This document shows, one piece after another, positions 34,441 to 46,776 of a stretch of DNA of 64,000 nt; the first letter of the stretch is position 1; every line of letters starts with the position of its first letter. A program made the translations under genes and the position numbers. Source of the stretch: Trichuris trichiura (Eukaryota > Nematoda > Enoplea > Trichinellida > Trichuridae). The stretch covers positions 372,001 through 436,000 of the forward strand of contig JBAJFE010000039.1 of the NCBI GenBank assembly GCA_037903355.1, written 5' to 3'. The notes under the pieces are model-generated. The model did no database searches and had not been told where the DNA came from. It was given only the letters and a program-made list of their open reading frames with translations.

Positions 34441-36040
34441 TGGTATTTTTATAGGTACAATCACAAAGAACGGAAAGAAGCTATGGGAAGATCAAGAGTG
34501 AGAACTCATAAACCCGTTATCAATCATTCTGCCCGTAAGATAATGAGTCGTGTCGTATCCGAAAGAATCTACCGTGCAGAAGAAGCTTACCGATCTGCCG
34601 TTGTGCTTGTTTTACGTTCAGACAAATGAAGCGACGAGTGACTACGAAAGCAACGAATATCTTAGCTTTATTTCATGCATAGCAGGGATTTTTGATTGTA
34701 TTGCTGCACAAAAAACGCTTGCGATAACTTAAGATTGCCAATCTGAATGTTTCCTTAAAGAAAAATTGGACAGCATTTCTCATGGCTACATTAAGCTTCC
34801 CAAAATGTGGCTAAAGAAACAGTCTACCTAATTTTGTAGTTACAATGCTATATGTTGCTTGTTCAAAAAGCAGGTCATTATTAAAATTTCACGGAAATCA
34901 CTTTGTTGATTTCTTATAAAAATGTGTATCTACGAAAGTATTGTGATTCATGTTAATCCCGTCTTGATGGCCAAAGGATAAAGCTGTGAAGGTATCACGG
35001 TCAGAACGTTGTGGTTTTACATTCGTGAGCAGAAAAGGTAGCTTAGATTAATGATTAATGCACATAGATTAATGAACATTTAAGGAATGAACGTTATACT
35101 CTGTTGCTCTGGTACCATCCCTGTTGGCTAGGATGCTTTGATATCTGTGAGTAAACACAAAACAGGTAAAAAATGTATCACCTGAAATTTCCTTTCCAAC
35201 AGAAAAGGTGGAATTGGAATGGGACGCAAGAAATGCAGCCACACGAACCAGCCGTTTTTATCAAATAAAAAAGCAAACGCTCAACGTGACCTCACTTTGC
35301 TCCTGTTATCTTATCCAACGATTGGTTGCCTTAAGCAAACAGTGCACACGACCCAATTATCTGTCGACCGAATTGCAATAAGCGATGATGCTGCGCAGTA
35401 TTCGACGTTATGCTTTAGGTGATTTGCCTAAGGCCGTTGGACACAAATTTTATCTCTCTCTTATCTAATGCAAGTCGATATGGCCATGATATCGCATTTA
35501 TCGCATGTCTCAGCTTATCTCTTCCGCTACTAACCGTTTTCTATCACAAATTATTGCAAATTTGTATCACATGCAAGAAAGTACTCACCTACCTTATATG
35601 ACTATATCGAATTATAACTTGTTGCATATGATTTCATAGTGGTTTATAAAAGTGCGAGCCATCAAAGCTTATTTAAATTAGCGTAGCCTTCGGAAAACTG
35701 TTCTTTGCGACTTCAGCGCGAAACTGTTTCATATAACATTTTGATTTTGAGTTCATAATAATTTATGACTATTCTTGGTCAGAGTTATCCGTGTTCTGGT
35801 TGTCGATGCTGAAAAAAGGATTTTAAATTGGCAGTTTTATGCAGCACAAGCCAACGAATGAGTAAGACAATTCGGAAAGTTCCATTAGTGTTTTGCCTTT
35901 TATTATTGCCAATAAAATATTTTTTGAATGCATTTTTTCGGCCCAGGGATAAAGCCATACAACAGTAGTCATGAACAGCGAGCGGTCTTGTTAATTACAC
36001 CAATATTCAACCATTATAATTCTATACAATTGGATTCTAC
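34441..36040. other. No gene seen
   Basis: Short open frames at 34435-34732, 35219-35422 and 35419-35601 are unsupported. The rest is AT-rich. Confidence 0.35.
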
Positions 36041-36375
36041 ATATAAACAATAGAACCTTCGGTAATGATGGAACTTATATTGTTTCTTTTATGGTCAACG
36101 GATAAATGATACAAATATTGTTTTTTCATTATTTCACAAATCTAACCATGTTTCGCTCATTATGTTTACATAAATTGTAATATAAACACTAGCGAATAGG
36201 GTCAGCTAATTTGCATTACCTTCTTCATCGCAAACATAACAGCAATAGTACTTAACCAAAGTAAACGAACTATAGCAGAAGGTCAGCTGAACTACTTCTT
36301 AAAATAAAGCAGCTAACTGAAGATTCAATGTCAATTTGTGTTTCTAAGTCGCTGATAGCGAAGTTCAAAGGGTCA
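36041..36375. repeat. Dispersed ~336-bp repeat, copy 2
   Basis: Second copy of the repeat at 29885-30221, same orientation. Here the GT microsatellite starts only 14 bp after the end. Confidence 0.85.
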
Positions 36376-36386
36376 AAGGGGTTCAA

Positions 36387-36506
<120 letters not shown>

Positions 36507-36659
36507 ACGCTTTTGTACGTCACTGTGGTCGGTAAAGGTTCCTTTGACTTGTCTAATATTGTGCGGCTTGTTTCCGTAACGCTCAGAGCTACTAGCTTGT
36601 AAATGTAACCACGAAAGAATTATTCGATAGTCCACGTTTGTCGTTCCCTAAGATTGTTT

Positions 36660-39600
36660 CTTTGTCGTTCCCTGAGGATTGCTGCTTAAGCTTGGCGTTT
36701 CTGCAATTCCAAACCGAACTAGGCATTAAAGATAAGCTTATTTGCTTAGTTATCATGCGGTTTTGTTTGCTATTTTATGAGAAAGACTGCTCTCTTCTGT
36801 AGTCAGGCAAGCGTAGCCGAAAGCAAAAAGAAATTCCGTATTGCTAAACGGTGACGACCTAGAGCTAGTCATGTTTCCTTATCGGTGGTTCACCGGTCTG
36901 CGGCTTAACGTTAAATATTCGTTCAATAGCTGCGTGCCGCATTGAGAATGAAGCTCTTTCTAACGGACGTGCGAAAATGCGTGATGCTATTACGGAAATT
37001 CGACCCGTGAAATTCAGAGGACAGACGCTTGCCAAAAGCTTCGCGAAATAAATGTTACTGGTCGAACGTTTTCGGTTCTTGTCTCCTAGGCGGTCGCACC
37101 GTCGTATTGTAAGTCTGCTGTCCATCCTCTCCTGCCCTTACCTAAGCGTAAGCTTAAACGAAGTGCTTATGTCTTGACTTAGGTTAGGATAAAGGCAAAA
37201 AAGGTGATTGACGTGTCTTCAGTAAAGGCGCGCATGCTAGGAAGGAACCTGCATTTCTAGACTGTGGGACGGCAAAGAGACGAGATCTGAATTTCCGCAG
37301 CACCATAACAGAAGTAACCTCGCAGTATTTTGCACCTCATTTAAATAAACATTTGAGATAATGTGTGGGAGACTGCGTTTATTGGAAGCATCAAAGTCTG
37401 ACTTGCTCAAGCACTCGACTTTATTCTACTGTCAGTCGTATTCTCTGCGCTCATTCTCATGTCAGTTCACTAGTATTCATCGCAACGTTACACTATGTAT
37501 GCGTTTATAAAGCATTTGCTGTTATTCGCGGTCACTCCTGGAGCGTATCCCCAGCGGACATGGTCTTATAGTACACATAACTTTCGGTGCTAACTCTGTG
37601 TGCAGTTTCACGGAGCAAGTCCGTTTCGAGGGCACAGCAGTTAAAAATCAGTATCACCGGCTGTTCTTCAAAACAACGGCAGATTGCGAAAGCACTTGTT
37701 CTCTACTTTTGGAATGCTTAGGCAGCAAAGTTTTTTCCTGTCGGACGAAAGGAAGTTGCCGCAAACGTCATGTGAGGCCAAACGAAAGCCGCATAACATT
37801 GACGACAACTGTTCTTCTTAACTTCGTTAGCATCTGCACGAAGCAGTCTTCTTCTCCATTTTCGGTACGCCTACGCGACATACAGGTTTTTTCCCCGAAA
37901 CAAGTTAACGTTGCAGCGCAGCGGTACGTAACATCCACGCGCGCTTGCTCATCGCTAAACCAAACACGTGGTATGGTGCTGTACACGCAAGGTAAAGCTG
38001 TTAAGTTGTCGTCTTTACGCTACGCCATCGAAACTGGCAGCGTGTAAAGTCGTGCCACGAATGTCTACGTGCTCATCAACCAATGTTGCTGCTTTTTCAC
38101 TGGCAAGAGACACACAAGATATCCATCGTTGAGAATGCCGCACTATTCAACAGCAATTCACATAGCATTTGTATAATGTTCAGCATTATAATTTAGAAAT
38201 TTCTAGATATGTACGGAAAAAGTGCACAGGTTACGCATGAATTTCCAGCGATAGTCTATCAAACGTTCTTCCCACATTTTGAGTAAGCATTTGGCAAACG
38301 TCGCATAATCATATCACATAAACATAGACTAATCTCTTTTAATGTCACAGAACTGAATCGATTTGGCTCGCCCACTGCTAGCGGATCAGCTGAAGCTGGT
38401 CACAACGCAAAGTGAATTGGTTCACTCAGGGAGGATCAAATGATAATGCAGTTACATTACCATCGCTTGACCTGCTACCTTTGGGACAAAGCAAATGCGC
38501 CAAAGCAAGAGTTTTGAAACATTGGGAAACAATAATTCCATTGTTTTCCGAAATAGCATAAAAATTTAAAAACTTAACTTACACTAAAGACCGATTGTAA
38601 GGTCTTCTACGGCTTTTCCCGTTTTTCGTTGTGCTGTTATCTGTAATTAAACTAAAACAACCGACGGTAAAGAAAACAACTGCTCAACAACTGCTCCACC
38701 ACCTCACTGACGACGGAACTAGAGCATTCCGAAAGCTTTGAACATTAAAAAAGTTGAGTGTATTGATATCTGTACATTTTCTTAATAACGGCTCATCCAT
38801 CCGTTGGTAGAGCAGTTGTTTTAGTTTAATTACAGATAGCAGCACAACGAAAAACGGGAAAAGCCGTAGAAGACCTTACAACCATGAAAATACAGCCCGT
38901 TACAAAACACCCCGTTTTCAAAAACTAAAGACTGAGTTGTCGACCGCGATGAACTGCGCCTTGGAGAGGATAAACCTCGAGTCATTTCTCAGCTTGTCAC
39001 CTACAGGAACCAGAAAGTGATCGAGAAAATGGAGTATCAATCCTTCCCACACAAAAGCACTTTTGAACGGCTGCAACTCTCCACAGAATGTGATTCAAAT
39101 GCGCTGTTGTACTTCAAAAGTATGAGTGACCAAACTACAAGGAAGCAATTGGAAATTTGAAGGTTTTCTTTCATAAGGTGTGTCGATTCGACAGTAACTA
39201 AGCTTTTGGAAGTAAAAGCTTCGTCAGTCGTCTCTTCAATGTTAGCAATAAGCAGTGATTAAATTCGCCAAGTAAGCAAATGGAATAAATTTGAACGGAA
39301 TTTCCTCTGGCTCTAACGTCAGCAAATTAAAGTAAAGCCAAAGACAAACACTTGGACAGCTCCTACGTTGGAAACGCGTTTCAGAAATAAAGCTTATACA
39401 AATATAGCATAAAGAAAGAGAAACAAAATAGACGTTCGATCATACAAACTTTTTGTTGTCATTGTTTAGTCTAAGTAGCCCAAATCCTACTGACTGTTGA
39501 TGCATTCCCTGAGAGGCCTTAGAAAAAAATGTTCAACTTCTTGTCAAGTTGATAAATTATGCCTTTGCGCAATTGATTAAGCCACCCCTATCTTTTTAAC

Positions 39601-39730
39601 TGCAATAATAAACAAACTAGTTTGACTTTCAATTTACTACCATGGCTCTAGCAAAAGAACATCGCGAAAATTTTGTTTTTCCAGTCAGAGCATGCCGACA
39701 TTTTCTAAAACTACATTATTTTGGTGACTT
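36660..39730. repeat. Upstream flank of gene A, paralogous to flanks of genes D and F
   Basis: Blocks match 48.5-49.5 kb and 59.1-59.9 kb: the ATTGAGAATGAAGCTCTTTC region (36950), GTGAAATTCAGAGGACAGAC (37008), GAGACTGCGTTTATTGGAAGC and following (37369), and CTACGCCATCGAAACTGGCA (38019, compare 52655). The flank is interrupted by the foldback at 38595-38920. A 149-codon frame at 37598-38047 falls in this flank; the aligned paralogous DNA does not keep that frame, so it is not called a gene. Confidence 0.65.
38595..38920. mobile_element. Foldback element with ~66-bp perfect inner arms
   Basis: TTGTAAGGTCTTCTACGGCT... (38595-38662) is mirrored almost base for base by ...AGCCGTAGAAGACCTTACAA (38816-38881). 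Between them are CACTGACGACGGAACTAGAG and CATTCCGAAAGCTTTG. The right side extends to the family end CAAAACACCCCG; the left outer arm is lost. Confidence 0.8.
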
Positions 39731-39743
39731 CTTCAGCCGGACA

Positions 39744-39843
39744 GAAATGGTTTTTCTTACGTGTAACAATGCGGGGGTTCGCCTACTCTGGTCTGACGTG
39801 AGAATTCTCCTGCCACCTGGTTGGCAAAGTCCAACTACTTAAA
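39744..39843 (+). promoter_or_regulatory. Promoter module of gene A
   Basis: GAAATGGTTTTTCTTACGTG at 39744-39763, GGTTGGCAAAGT at 39819-39830 and a TATA-like CTACTTAAAC at 39834-39843, about 50 nt upstream of the ATG. The same three boxes, in the same order, precede genes B, C and (more diverged) D, E and G. Confidence 0.6.
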
Positions 39844-39889
39844 CATTTAGTGAACTGTGTAAGATGTTACACGGTTTGCATGGTACAGC

Positions 39890-40530
39890 ATGAGACTATT
39901 ACTCTTCTTCATTACGTTCGTGGCAGCTGCTCTCTCAAGCGCCATAGCATTGCCTACTTTTACAGGTTAGAAATGCATTTTGTGACATCTGCTTTCATTA
40001 CCATCCTTGATTCTCTATATTCCAGTGCAGATTATTCTTACTCTTATTCTTACTATTTTTATTTTTATTATTATTATGATTATTATTAAACAAAATTCAT
40101 TTTTTGTTGCTCTAAAATAGTTACCACTGGCCAGCGTAATAGTAAAATTTAGAGCATCATGTTTGCGTCCTCACAATTCATGATTAAGTAACTTAGTTAA
40201 TAAAAAGCTTATTCAGGAGACGTTGATCCCTCAATAATCGATGAAGCACACATAGTAAGGAAACGATCCCCGCAACATCGTGGTGCTATTCCCTTTCGCC
40301 CACCTATCGGTGGACCATTGAATCGCCCATTTGTACATCCTGTGGCTAGCATACCTCCGCGTAAACCTGTGATTCTACCACGCGTACGTCCTGGGATTCC
40401 CGTACCTCCACGTGGACCGATTGTTCGACCACATCTACGTCCTGGGATTCCTGTGCCTCCACGTGGACCCGTAGCTCGACCGCACGTAGGTCCTAGGATT
40501 CACCCTCCTCCGCCTTTAGTCGGGCGTTAG
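39890..40530 (+). CDS. Gene A: secreted proline/arginine-rich peptide precursor
   Basis: Exon 1 39890-39965 (76 nt) and exon 2 40217-40530, joined in phase 1 (donor G|GTTAGA, acceptor TTATTCAG), give 129 residues. Residues 1-20 or so form a signal peptide (MRLLLFFITFVAAALSSAIA). An acidic pro-piece (GDVDPSIIDEAHIV) ends in RKR, a proprotein-convertase type site. The mature region is Pro/Arg-rich and holds 2.5 copies of a 17-residue repeat (RPGIPVPPRGPIVRPHL), encoded by 51-bp repeats at 40387, 40438 and 40489. It ends LVGR-stop, so removal of Arg would leave Gly for amidation. Lack of cysteine, high Pro/Arg and the prepro layout match proline-rich antimicrobial peptides; that role is inferred. 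It is the longest member of the array. AATAAA lies at 40611. Confidence 0.82.
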
Positions 40531-40610
40531 CACAAAACGGATTTTTGCTTGCACCTTAGCCTTCTCGCTATTATTTGCCTCTTTGTTTTCCTTTAAGTCA
40601 TCAGATGCAG

Positions 40611-40616
40611 AATAAA
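40611..40616 (+). terminator. Poly(A) signal of gene A
   Basis: AATAAA, 81 nt after the stop codon. Confidence 0.6.
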
Positions 40617-40699
40617 GATTAAAAAGAAGTGCATTGAAACGGTCTGTCTACTATAAGCTTATCCGCCGGTGGCGAGCGACTGACACAAGATCACTTAGA

Positions 40700-42387
40700 A
40701 TTAACGTCCTGTATTTACTTTGTTGAAAATGACTTTTTACAAGTATGAAACAAAGTTGCGCTGTAACCAAAACTAACGCACCAGTTCGTTGTATGTACTC
40801 ACACTGAGCCTACATTTCGTTAAATACATGTACGCAAACAGGCGGATCGTGAATGCCCTCCTGTTTTGCGGTCTGAATGAAATTTTGATAATTGGTGATT
40901 CAGGTAATACGGACACTTCGTCAAACGCTATCTTCTAACATTCCAAAAGAATTTTTTTCTAAACCTGTTACTCTGAAGACGAAACAGAGAAGGACGCAAG
41001 TACCTTAATTCTGATATGCATTGCCTCCATTTCCTACGTGGGTACCGCTAACAGGAAATTTACTTTCAGTGTGATAGTGGAAGTATAAGAACTCCATCTG
41101 GTTAACACACAACCGTAACGTTAATCTTATTAAACGAAATCGGTTCCGCAGAACAGTAAGAAGCTTCATATTAATAAATAGCGGATGCTTTGTTGTTGCC
41201 AGCACTAAACGTTCACTGGGCATTGTGCTGTCCATTGTAAGCTGTTGATAGTTGCTCTGCGCGTACAATTGGCAATACCAATTGTTTATCGCGGGAAAAA
41301 ATATGCTTCTTAAAAGACTAAAGAGGAAACATCCCATCTTCGATATAATGCATTGAGAACATACAGCTGCTTTCAGTGATTCTTCGGTAGTTCCTCTTGT
41401 TTTTATTGAGCAAATCGTCTTTTGAAATTCATTAATGTATACAATAGCATGACATTACTAGCTTAAGTCAATCATACCTGACTTTCATATCAAAGATACT
41501 GTCACTGTAATCGATGCTCATGATCGTACCGCCTGCTGTCCCGAAAGCGCCGTAGTTTTGATAAATTTAAACAAACAGTTTCTTCCTTGAAAACAGTATA
41601 GACATCTCAATTAGAATATTCTAGTCCGCCATATATGAACACAAGCTGCACTTTAACAGAAGCTGTTAACAGAAGACTTCTGTAGCTTCATGTTTCCTAA
41701 GCGAAATGGTCACGGATCGGACGACATTGTACGACCTCGTCCTCTGCTACGGATATTCTCCCGTTAAATAGAAAATCGTACCGTCAAGTACAGAATGCGA
41801 TATTTTCTATAGCTCTTTTCGTCTTCCTACTCAGAATCGAGAGAAGCTCCAATTACAAAGCTTCAATCCTATTCTGCGACGACGCATGACTGTAAAAAAA
41901 TCTCTGGTTCTTTGAAGTTCTTTCCACATCATACACCTAATCCTAGTATACTGAACGTTTACACAGACTTGTATTTGCCTGCTTATTGCGTTCCCAATTT
42001 TAAATCCAACAAACGCCCTACTAACGGACAGATGAGCATATAATAGTATTAGAAAAACCTACGAGAACAATTACAATAGCTTCCAGGCGCTGTTCATCCC
42101 ATTTCCAGCGGTGACTTACGTAGAAGATTATTTAAATGTCAAACGGTGGTCGTCGAATACCGGCTTTCACTGATAACACTACGCCACATAACCTAGAATT
42201 TACCACCTCGCCATGCTTAGTAATTTCTTAGCATGGACAAAACAAAGACATTTTTATACTTCTGGAAGAAAGTAGTCTCTCGCCACAAATAACTTCAGAT
42301 GAAGATGACCACTAGATTTCATAAGTTTCTTACGTGCGCAATTCTCAATGCGGTCTCTTTCCTGCAAACCAAGATACCTACGAGAGG

Positions 42388-42438
<51 letters not shown>

Positions 42439-43700
42439 AAAGCGCGCAACCCACCTTTGGAAGAGTAAGCTTAACCTCTTTAGGAGACCATCGGCTATGG
42501 TAAAGACATCGTGCAGTTAACTCCTCAAAATGTTTGAGATTTGCTGGATATTCAGCATGCCTGATACCCTCTCTTATGTACGTTTCATGAACAATTCAGA
42601 ACTCCGTAAGAACAGGCATTGTGACAGATATGGCGGACAACGCAGGCGAAATATGTGACCCTAAGTTCATAGGCTCTGAGCTACACCACCTTCCGACATT
42701 GCTTCAATGGAACGAGCACACAAAGATCCTTGTAGCTCCATAGTTCAGTTTAGACTATGAACTTCCAGAAGCAGGTTTCGTACCTACCATGCACTAACAG
42801 GTAGCTAAAATGTTAAATTTACAATTTATTGCTTCAACTTATGGAGTGGACCGACCGCACAATTACGGCACTATGAGTTCAGCAGGTGTCACACATCTTC
42901 CAGTTGAACATTTACTTATGTACTCTGAAAGTAGCCATCACGTGATTTTAGGTGGGGCAATTCAGTGCAGGTGTAATCTCCAGTCGAAAACTTGTATGGT
43001 CGAAAAAAATTAGAATGACTATGCTCTCAACTTGTCAAACTAATGGACAATTGCTGAAAATAAGCATTTTCACATAAAGTCACGTCTGATTTACACTTGT
43101 AACTGTCGTCGCTGTTATCTTGTCGCGTAAAGCACTTTAAACTGGGGGAGACAGTTGGAATTTCGAAATTATCAACACATCTTCGTGCAACAAACTGCAT
43201 TGAATAGACGCGTGCCTTGCCAACAGGATAACATAAAAATTCACCTTTAAATTATTTTAATCCCATTAGAACGCTACCAATACAGCCGCCAGTTTCTCAT
43301 ACTTGATACCCAAAAATCATTTTTAAAAATGCTTTAATGTACGGAGTTCACGAAGCTAAATTTTCTTCTTTGATTTTTTGCGTAAAGCGCTCTTTTCTTC
43401 AGTGATGAGTTGGTAGTGCACACACAGCAGTTAATATTGACTTACAAAGAACGGGCAAAAGGACAGTGAATTTCCCAGTTAAGTATGTTTTGGAAAAGTT
43501 ACGAAAACGAAGGTTGGGCGTCAGTGGCAGAAGGCTTCAGTTTTGAGTACAGTGAAAATTTATTTATTACTTCGGCTGACGTTTGGAGAATGTTATTTTT
43601 CACAGCGGCGAAAGGCAATTTTCGATAGTACAAATAGAGTTTATCAATTGCACATGATCTTTTTCACTAACCGGTTACCCCAGAAAGATTTTTCGTAACT
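40700..43700. other. Spacer between genes A and B
   Basis: Holds degenerate array-flank sequence (41120-41230, compare 51460, 54850 and 60970), a (CT)n run at 42391-42435 and a foldback core fragment CCTACTAACGGACAGATGAG near 42017. The open frames here (41005-41337 minus, 42810-43013 plus) are not conserved in the paralogous spacers. Confidence 0.5.
42391..42435. repeat. (CT)n microsatellite
   Basis: About 22 uninterrupted CT units. Confidence 0.97.
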
Positions 43701-43706
43701 TTTATT
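43701..43706 (-). terminator. Poly(A) signal of gene B
   Basis: AATAAA on the minus strand (TTTATT on plus), about 88 nt past the stop codon. Confidence 0.55.
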
Positions 43707-43793
43707 GCATACTGTGGCCGCTTAACGCAGGAGCAAACATAGGTAAGATGAAGAAGACGATGCTTAAGCGACAAGGAAGAAATACGTTCACTG

Positions 43794-44288
43794 CTAACGA
43801 CCGATTCGGCGTAAAGATGGACGAAGTGCAGGTGGAATGAAGGGTCGAATAGCAGCCGGGCGAATCACAGGACGTCTGTATCGTCGAATCCAACCCCGCC
43901 GAAAACTTCGCCGCAAGCGAACGTTATCACGATAATGTGGATGCTGCTTTTTTATTAGGTGCGTTTCGTCAACGACTGAGAGGCCGGCATTTCCTGAATA
44001 ATGTGTCTTTTTACCATCTGATTCACTTAGGCATGAAATGGTTTGAATTAAATGCATTAAACAACGTGCAGCTGTCAAATTCATCTTTACTGCTAACATG
44101 AATTGTGAGCAGAGCAACGCGTTTCAGCTGCTAGGTGTTAACAGTAAAGTATCCTGGTATTTATACAGCTAAGGGTGGTAATAAATACAAACGCTGAAAA
44201 TGCTTTTCTTACCTGTATATACTGGCGATGCCATGGCGCATAAAAAAACAAATTCCATGAGAGGAATGAAGAATAGTAATAACCGCAT
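43794..44288 (-). CDS. Gene B: secreted arginine/proline-rich peptide precursor (inverted)
   Basis: Exon 1 runs 44288-44213 (76 nt; MRLLLFFIPLMEFVFLCAMA signal peptide then SPVYT), donor G|GTAAGA. Exon 2 runs 43993-43794 after an ATTATTCAG acceptor. Together 91 residues. The pro-piece GNAGLSVVDETHLIKK is followed by an extremely Arg-rich mature region (SFRRGWIRRYRRPVIRP, AAIRPFIPPALRP) ending RRIGR-stop, an amidation signal. It is closest to gene D: the RPxIRPAAIRPF(I/V)PP core is shared. It is the only member on the minus strand, which implies a local inversion. The usual KR site is KK here. Antimicrobial function is inferred from composition and layout. Confidence 0.82.
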
Positions 44289-44334
44289 GTTGTTATGCCT
44301 TACTAAAAGCGTAACATCTTAAGGAATTCGAAAA

Positions 44335-44436
44335 CTACTTAAATACTTGTTTTGCTAACTGGACATTAGCATATTTCGGCGGCAGACCTAAACCGACCAG
44401 CCCACGCAAGGTTTTGAGTAAGAAAAACCATTTCGG
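44335..44436 (-). promoter_or_regulatory. Promoter module of gene B
   Basis: On the minus strand: CCGAAATGGTTTTTCTTAC (44436-44418), a GTTAGCAAAAC box and GTATTTAAGTAG (44346-44335). It corresponds to the module upstream of gene A. Confidence 0.6.
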
Positions 44437-44459
44437 TACACGTAAAAGAAGTCAGTAGA

Positions 44460-46620
44460 GTGACACAGCCTCAGAAACTGTCAACGTGGACTGGCTTGAA
44501 AACAACCCCTTCCTGAAGTTCGTCTAGTGGAATCAGATAAGCAAATTAAAAATCAAACTAGTTCACTGTTCATCATTTCTGTTACGTGGTAACAGGTAAG
44601 GCTGCGTAGGAGTTTGGTCTGCCAGTTCAATAAGAAGTTGATGACTTTTTGCTTTGCTGCCCTACGCTGACCCAGACTGACTATTTCCGTATACGGTAGG
44701 ACCTAGCTTTTGCGGACTACACGAGACCACTGCTGGTTCATACGATCGGTCCTTTTCTTTGTTTTTCTTTTTAATTCATTTCTTCTATAACCTATTTCAA
44801 AAGCACATTTCCAATGAGCAACTTGTCTCAGAGTTGGGCCTTGCTATTTTTCGCCGGAGATATAAACAGAGCAAGTTCGCCCGCTCCATTAAACTTTTCG
44901 CGCTTGTTTAACGACACAATTTAACCATCGCTTATTCGCAATGGTGAGCAAACCTGATTAGAAAATTTTTACTTTCAAAAGCTGAGTCCACGTCGAGAAG
45001 TTACACCTTATAAAAAACTTTCAAGCAGGTTTGATTCAAAGCGAGTGACCGCTTTTTGCGGTTTGGTCATTGACACTTTTCAAGTACAACAGTCCTTTTT
45101 CAATGTTATTCCTTAGCGGTTTCCAATCATTCAAAATCGCTTTGGTGTGGAAGAGAGTGAAGCCTTCTTCAATTCTATCATCTTGATCAGCTTTCTGCTT
45201 TTCTTTCCAGCTCCCGCAGCGGAGAGCTGGGCTAGTGACTAGGTGTCACTGGGTGTCCTGCCACCGCTGAGGAAGGATTCACCCAGAACGGAAACGACGC
45301 AGTATAGCTGTTAACGTGAACAGCGCAGCACGGCGCTCCCTATGCTGCTTGACATACGATGGAAAACTTGACTAGTCAAAAATTGAAACGCATCTCTAAC
45401 TTGCGGACAGGACCATACAAGCTGGAACACAAGGAGCGTCGGTAGACGAACAAAACCCTGCTTAGCGGAATGGTTGTGTTTACAAGTGATCTTTTGCAAT
45501 TCTTTTTAAAGACTTCGACCATTTCTTTTGCGAGTTACTTGCACTGTCCCCTGAGTTCATGTTACGTATATGAAGCGCAGATTCTCGTGTACTTTTTCGA
45601 TTGCGATAGAGGAACCTCATGGTCATTCAGCTTATGAAATCGTAAATTCTCATAATCACAAGCTAACCACATTTCCGCATTACAATTACAGCACTAATAT
45701 AGTATTGAAAAGACCACTAGAATTTGTGCTATTTCTTCATCAGCTTTTCAGTTTTGACTATGTTAGTAAAACTCCAAAGCCTGAATGGCTGTGCGAAAAT
45801 GTTTCTTATGCCCATCGTTCAACGGAGATTGCATGCCCCACGGGCAGGTCTAATTGTGCAGTGGGTTCAAGCTCAGTAGTTTTCATTCTTACTATTGCAA
45901 TCTAGTGGGAAAGGCCGCTACGTTTGGCTAGCCTGCGCGGGTACCACATATACTTGAAGTTTTCCCTGAATCAACAGTCTTCCGTTAAAAATGATAAGAT
46001 CAATACACCTTTCAAAGAAACGCCCGTGTTCGTTTACAAATTCCCGTAATCAGGCACTCGCGCCTGAATACGGGAAACGGCTATACTTCACTTGACAGAT
46101 TTAATAAGCACCTGAAGGCATTTGACGACTACGGGACAGCAAAGAAAAAGTTCAACCGCACGCAGAAGATAAGCCAAGGCGTCCTTGAACTTTGCCGCCT
46201 ACGAAGGCTACGAAAAAAGCTAAGAATAATTGGGAGATTGTTGAACAAGCATCTCAGTGTTTACACGGGCTGGGACCAAAAACAGTTTGTTGTGAAGGCC
46301 AATTTCACGGTGAGTGAACTGAAAATTCCCTGTTGATGTACGATAACACGCCATTTAACCGTCACGCCTGGGGCTGGGCGGAACAGCATGACATGAACTC
46401 GTGTAATTAGTAAAACAAGGTGTTCAACTCCTCAAGAAATTAGAAAATTAAACACAAGCGCAACCAAATAATTTTTCCAGTTTTCACCGAAGTTTTGAAA
46501 AATATAGCTTGTTTTTTACTTCGCCTCTACGCTTCAACCAATCGTGAGCCGCAAAAAGTTTGCTTTTCTAGTTAGTTCACATGACAGTCTCAAAGACTGC
46601 ATTCATTTACTAACATTTTA
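44460..46620. other. Spacer between genes B and C
   Basis: No family member seen. A 111-codon frame at 45570-45905 (plus) lacks support. A 15-bp hairpin lies at 46041-46076 (TTCCCGTAATCAGGC and its inverse with one mismatch). Confidence 0.4.
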
Positions 46621-46627
46621 CCTTCAC

Positions 46628-46731
46628 GGAAATGGTTTTTCTAAACGTGAACTAGCGCGTAGGCTTGTCGATTCATGACAAACATAGAAGTAGGGGGTAC
46701 CCAGTCGGCAAGTCTAAATTTCTTAAATAGC
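46628..46731 (+). promoter_or_regulatory. Promoter module of gene C
   Basis: GGAAATGGTTTTTCTAAACG at 46628, CAGTCGGCAAGT near 46701 and TTCTTAAATAGCG at about 46720-46732, 45-50 nt before the ATG. Confidence 0.6.
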
Positions 46732-46776
46732 GGTCAGATGTTGTGACATGTTAAACAGTTACTAAACGACAGCAAC

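Noticed and set aside
37598..38047. 149-codon plus-strand open frame, the longest non-repeat frame in the window
   Set aside because: It lies in the duplicated flank; the aligned DNA at 52.5-52.7 and 62.0-62.15 kb has indels and stops that do not keep this frame, and no domain is visible.
43794..44117. Single 107-codon minus-strand frame starting MLCSQFMLAV
   Set aside because: The first part is intron read-through; the family model with exon 1 at 44288-44213 and the acceptor before 43993 explains it better.
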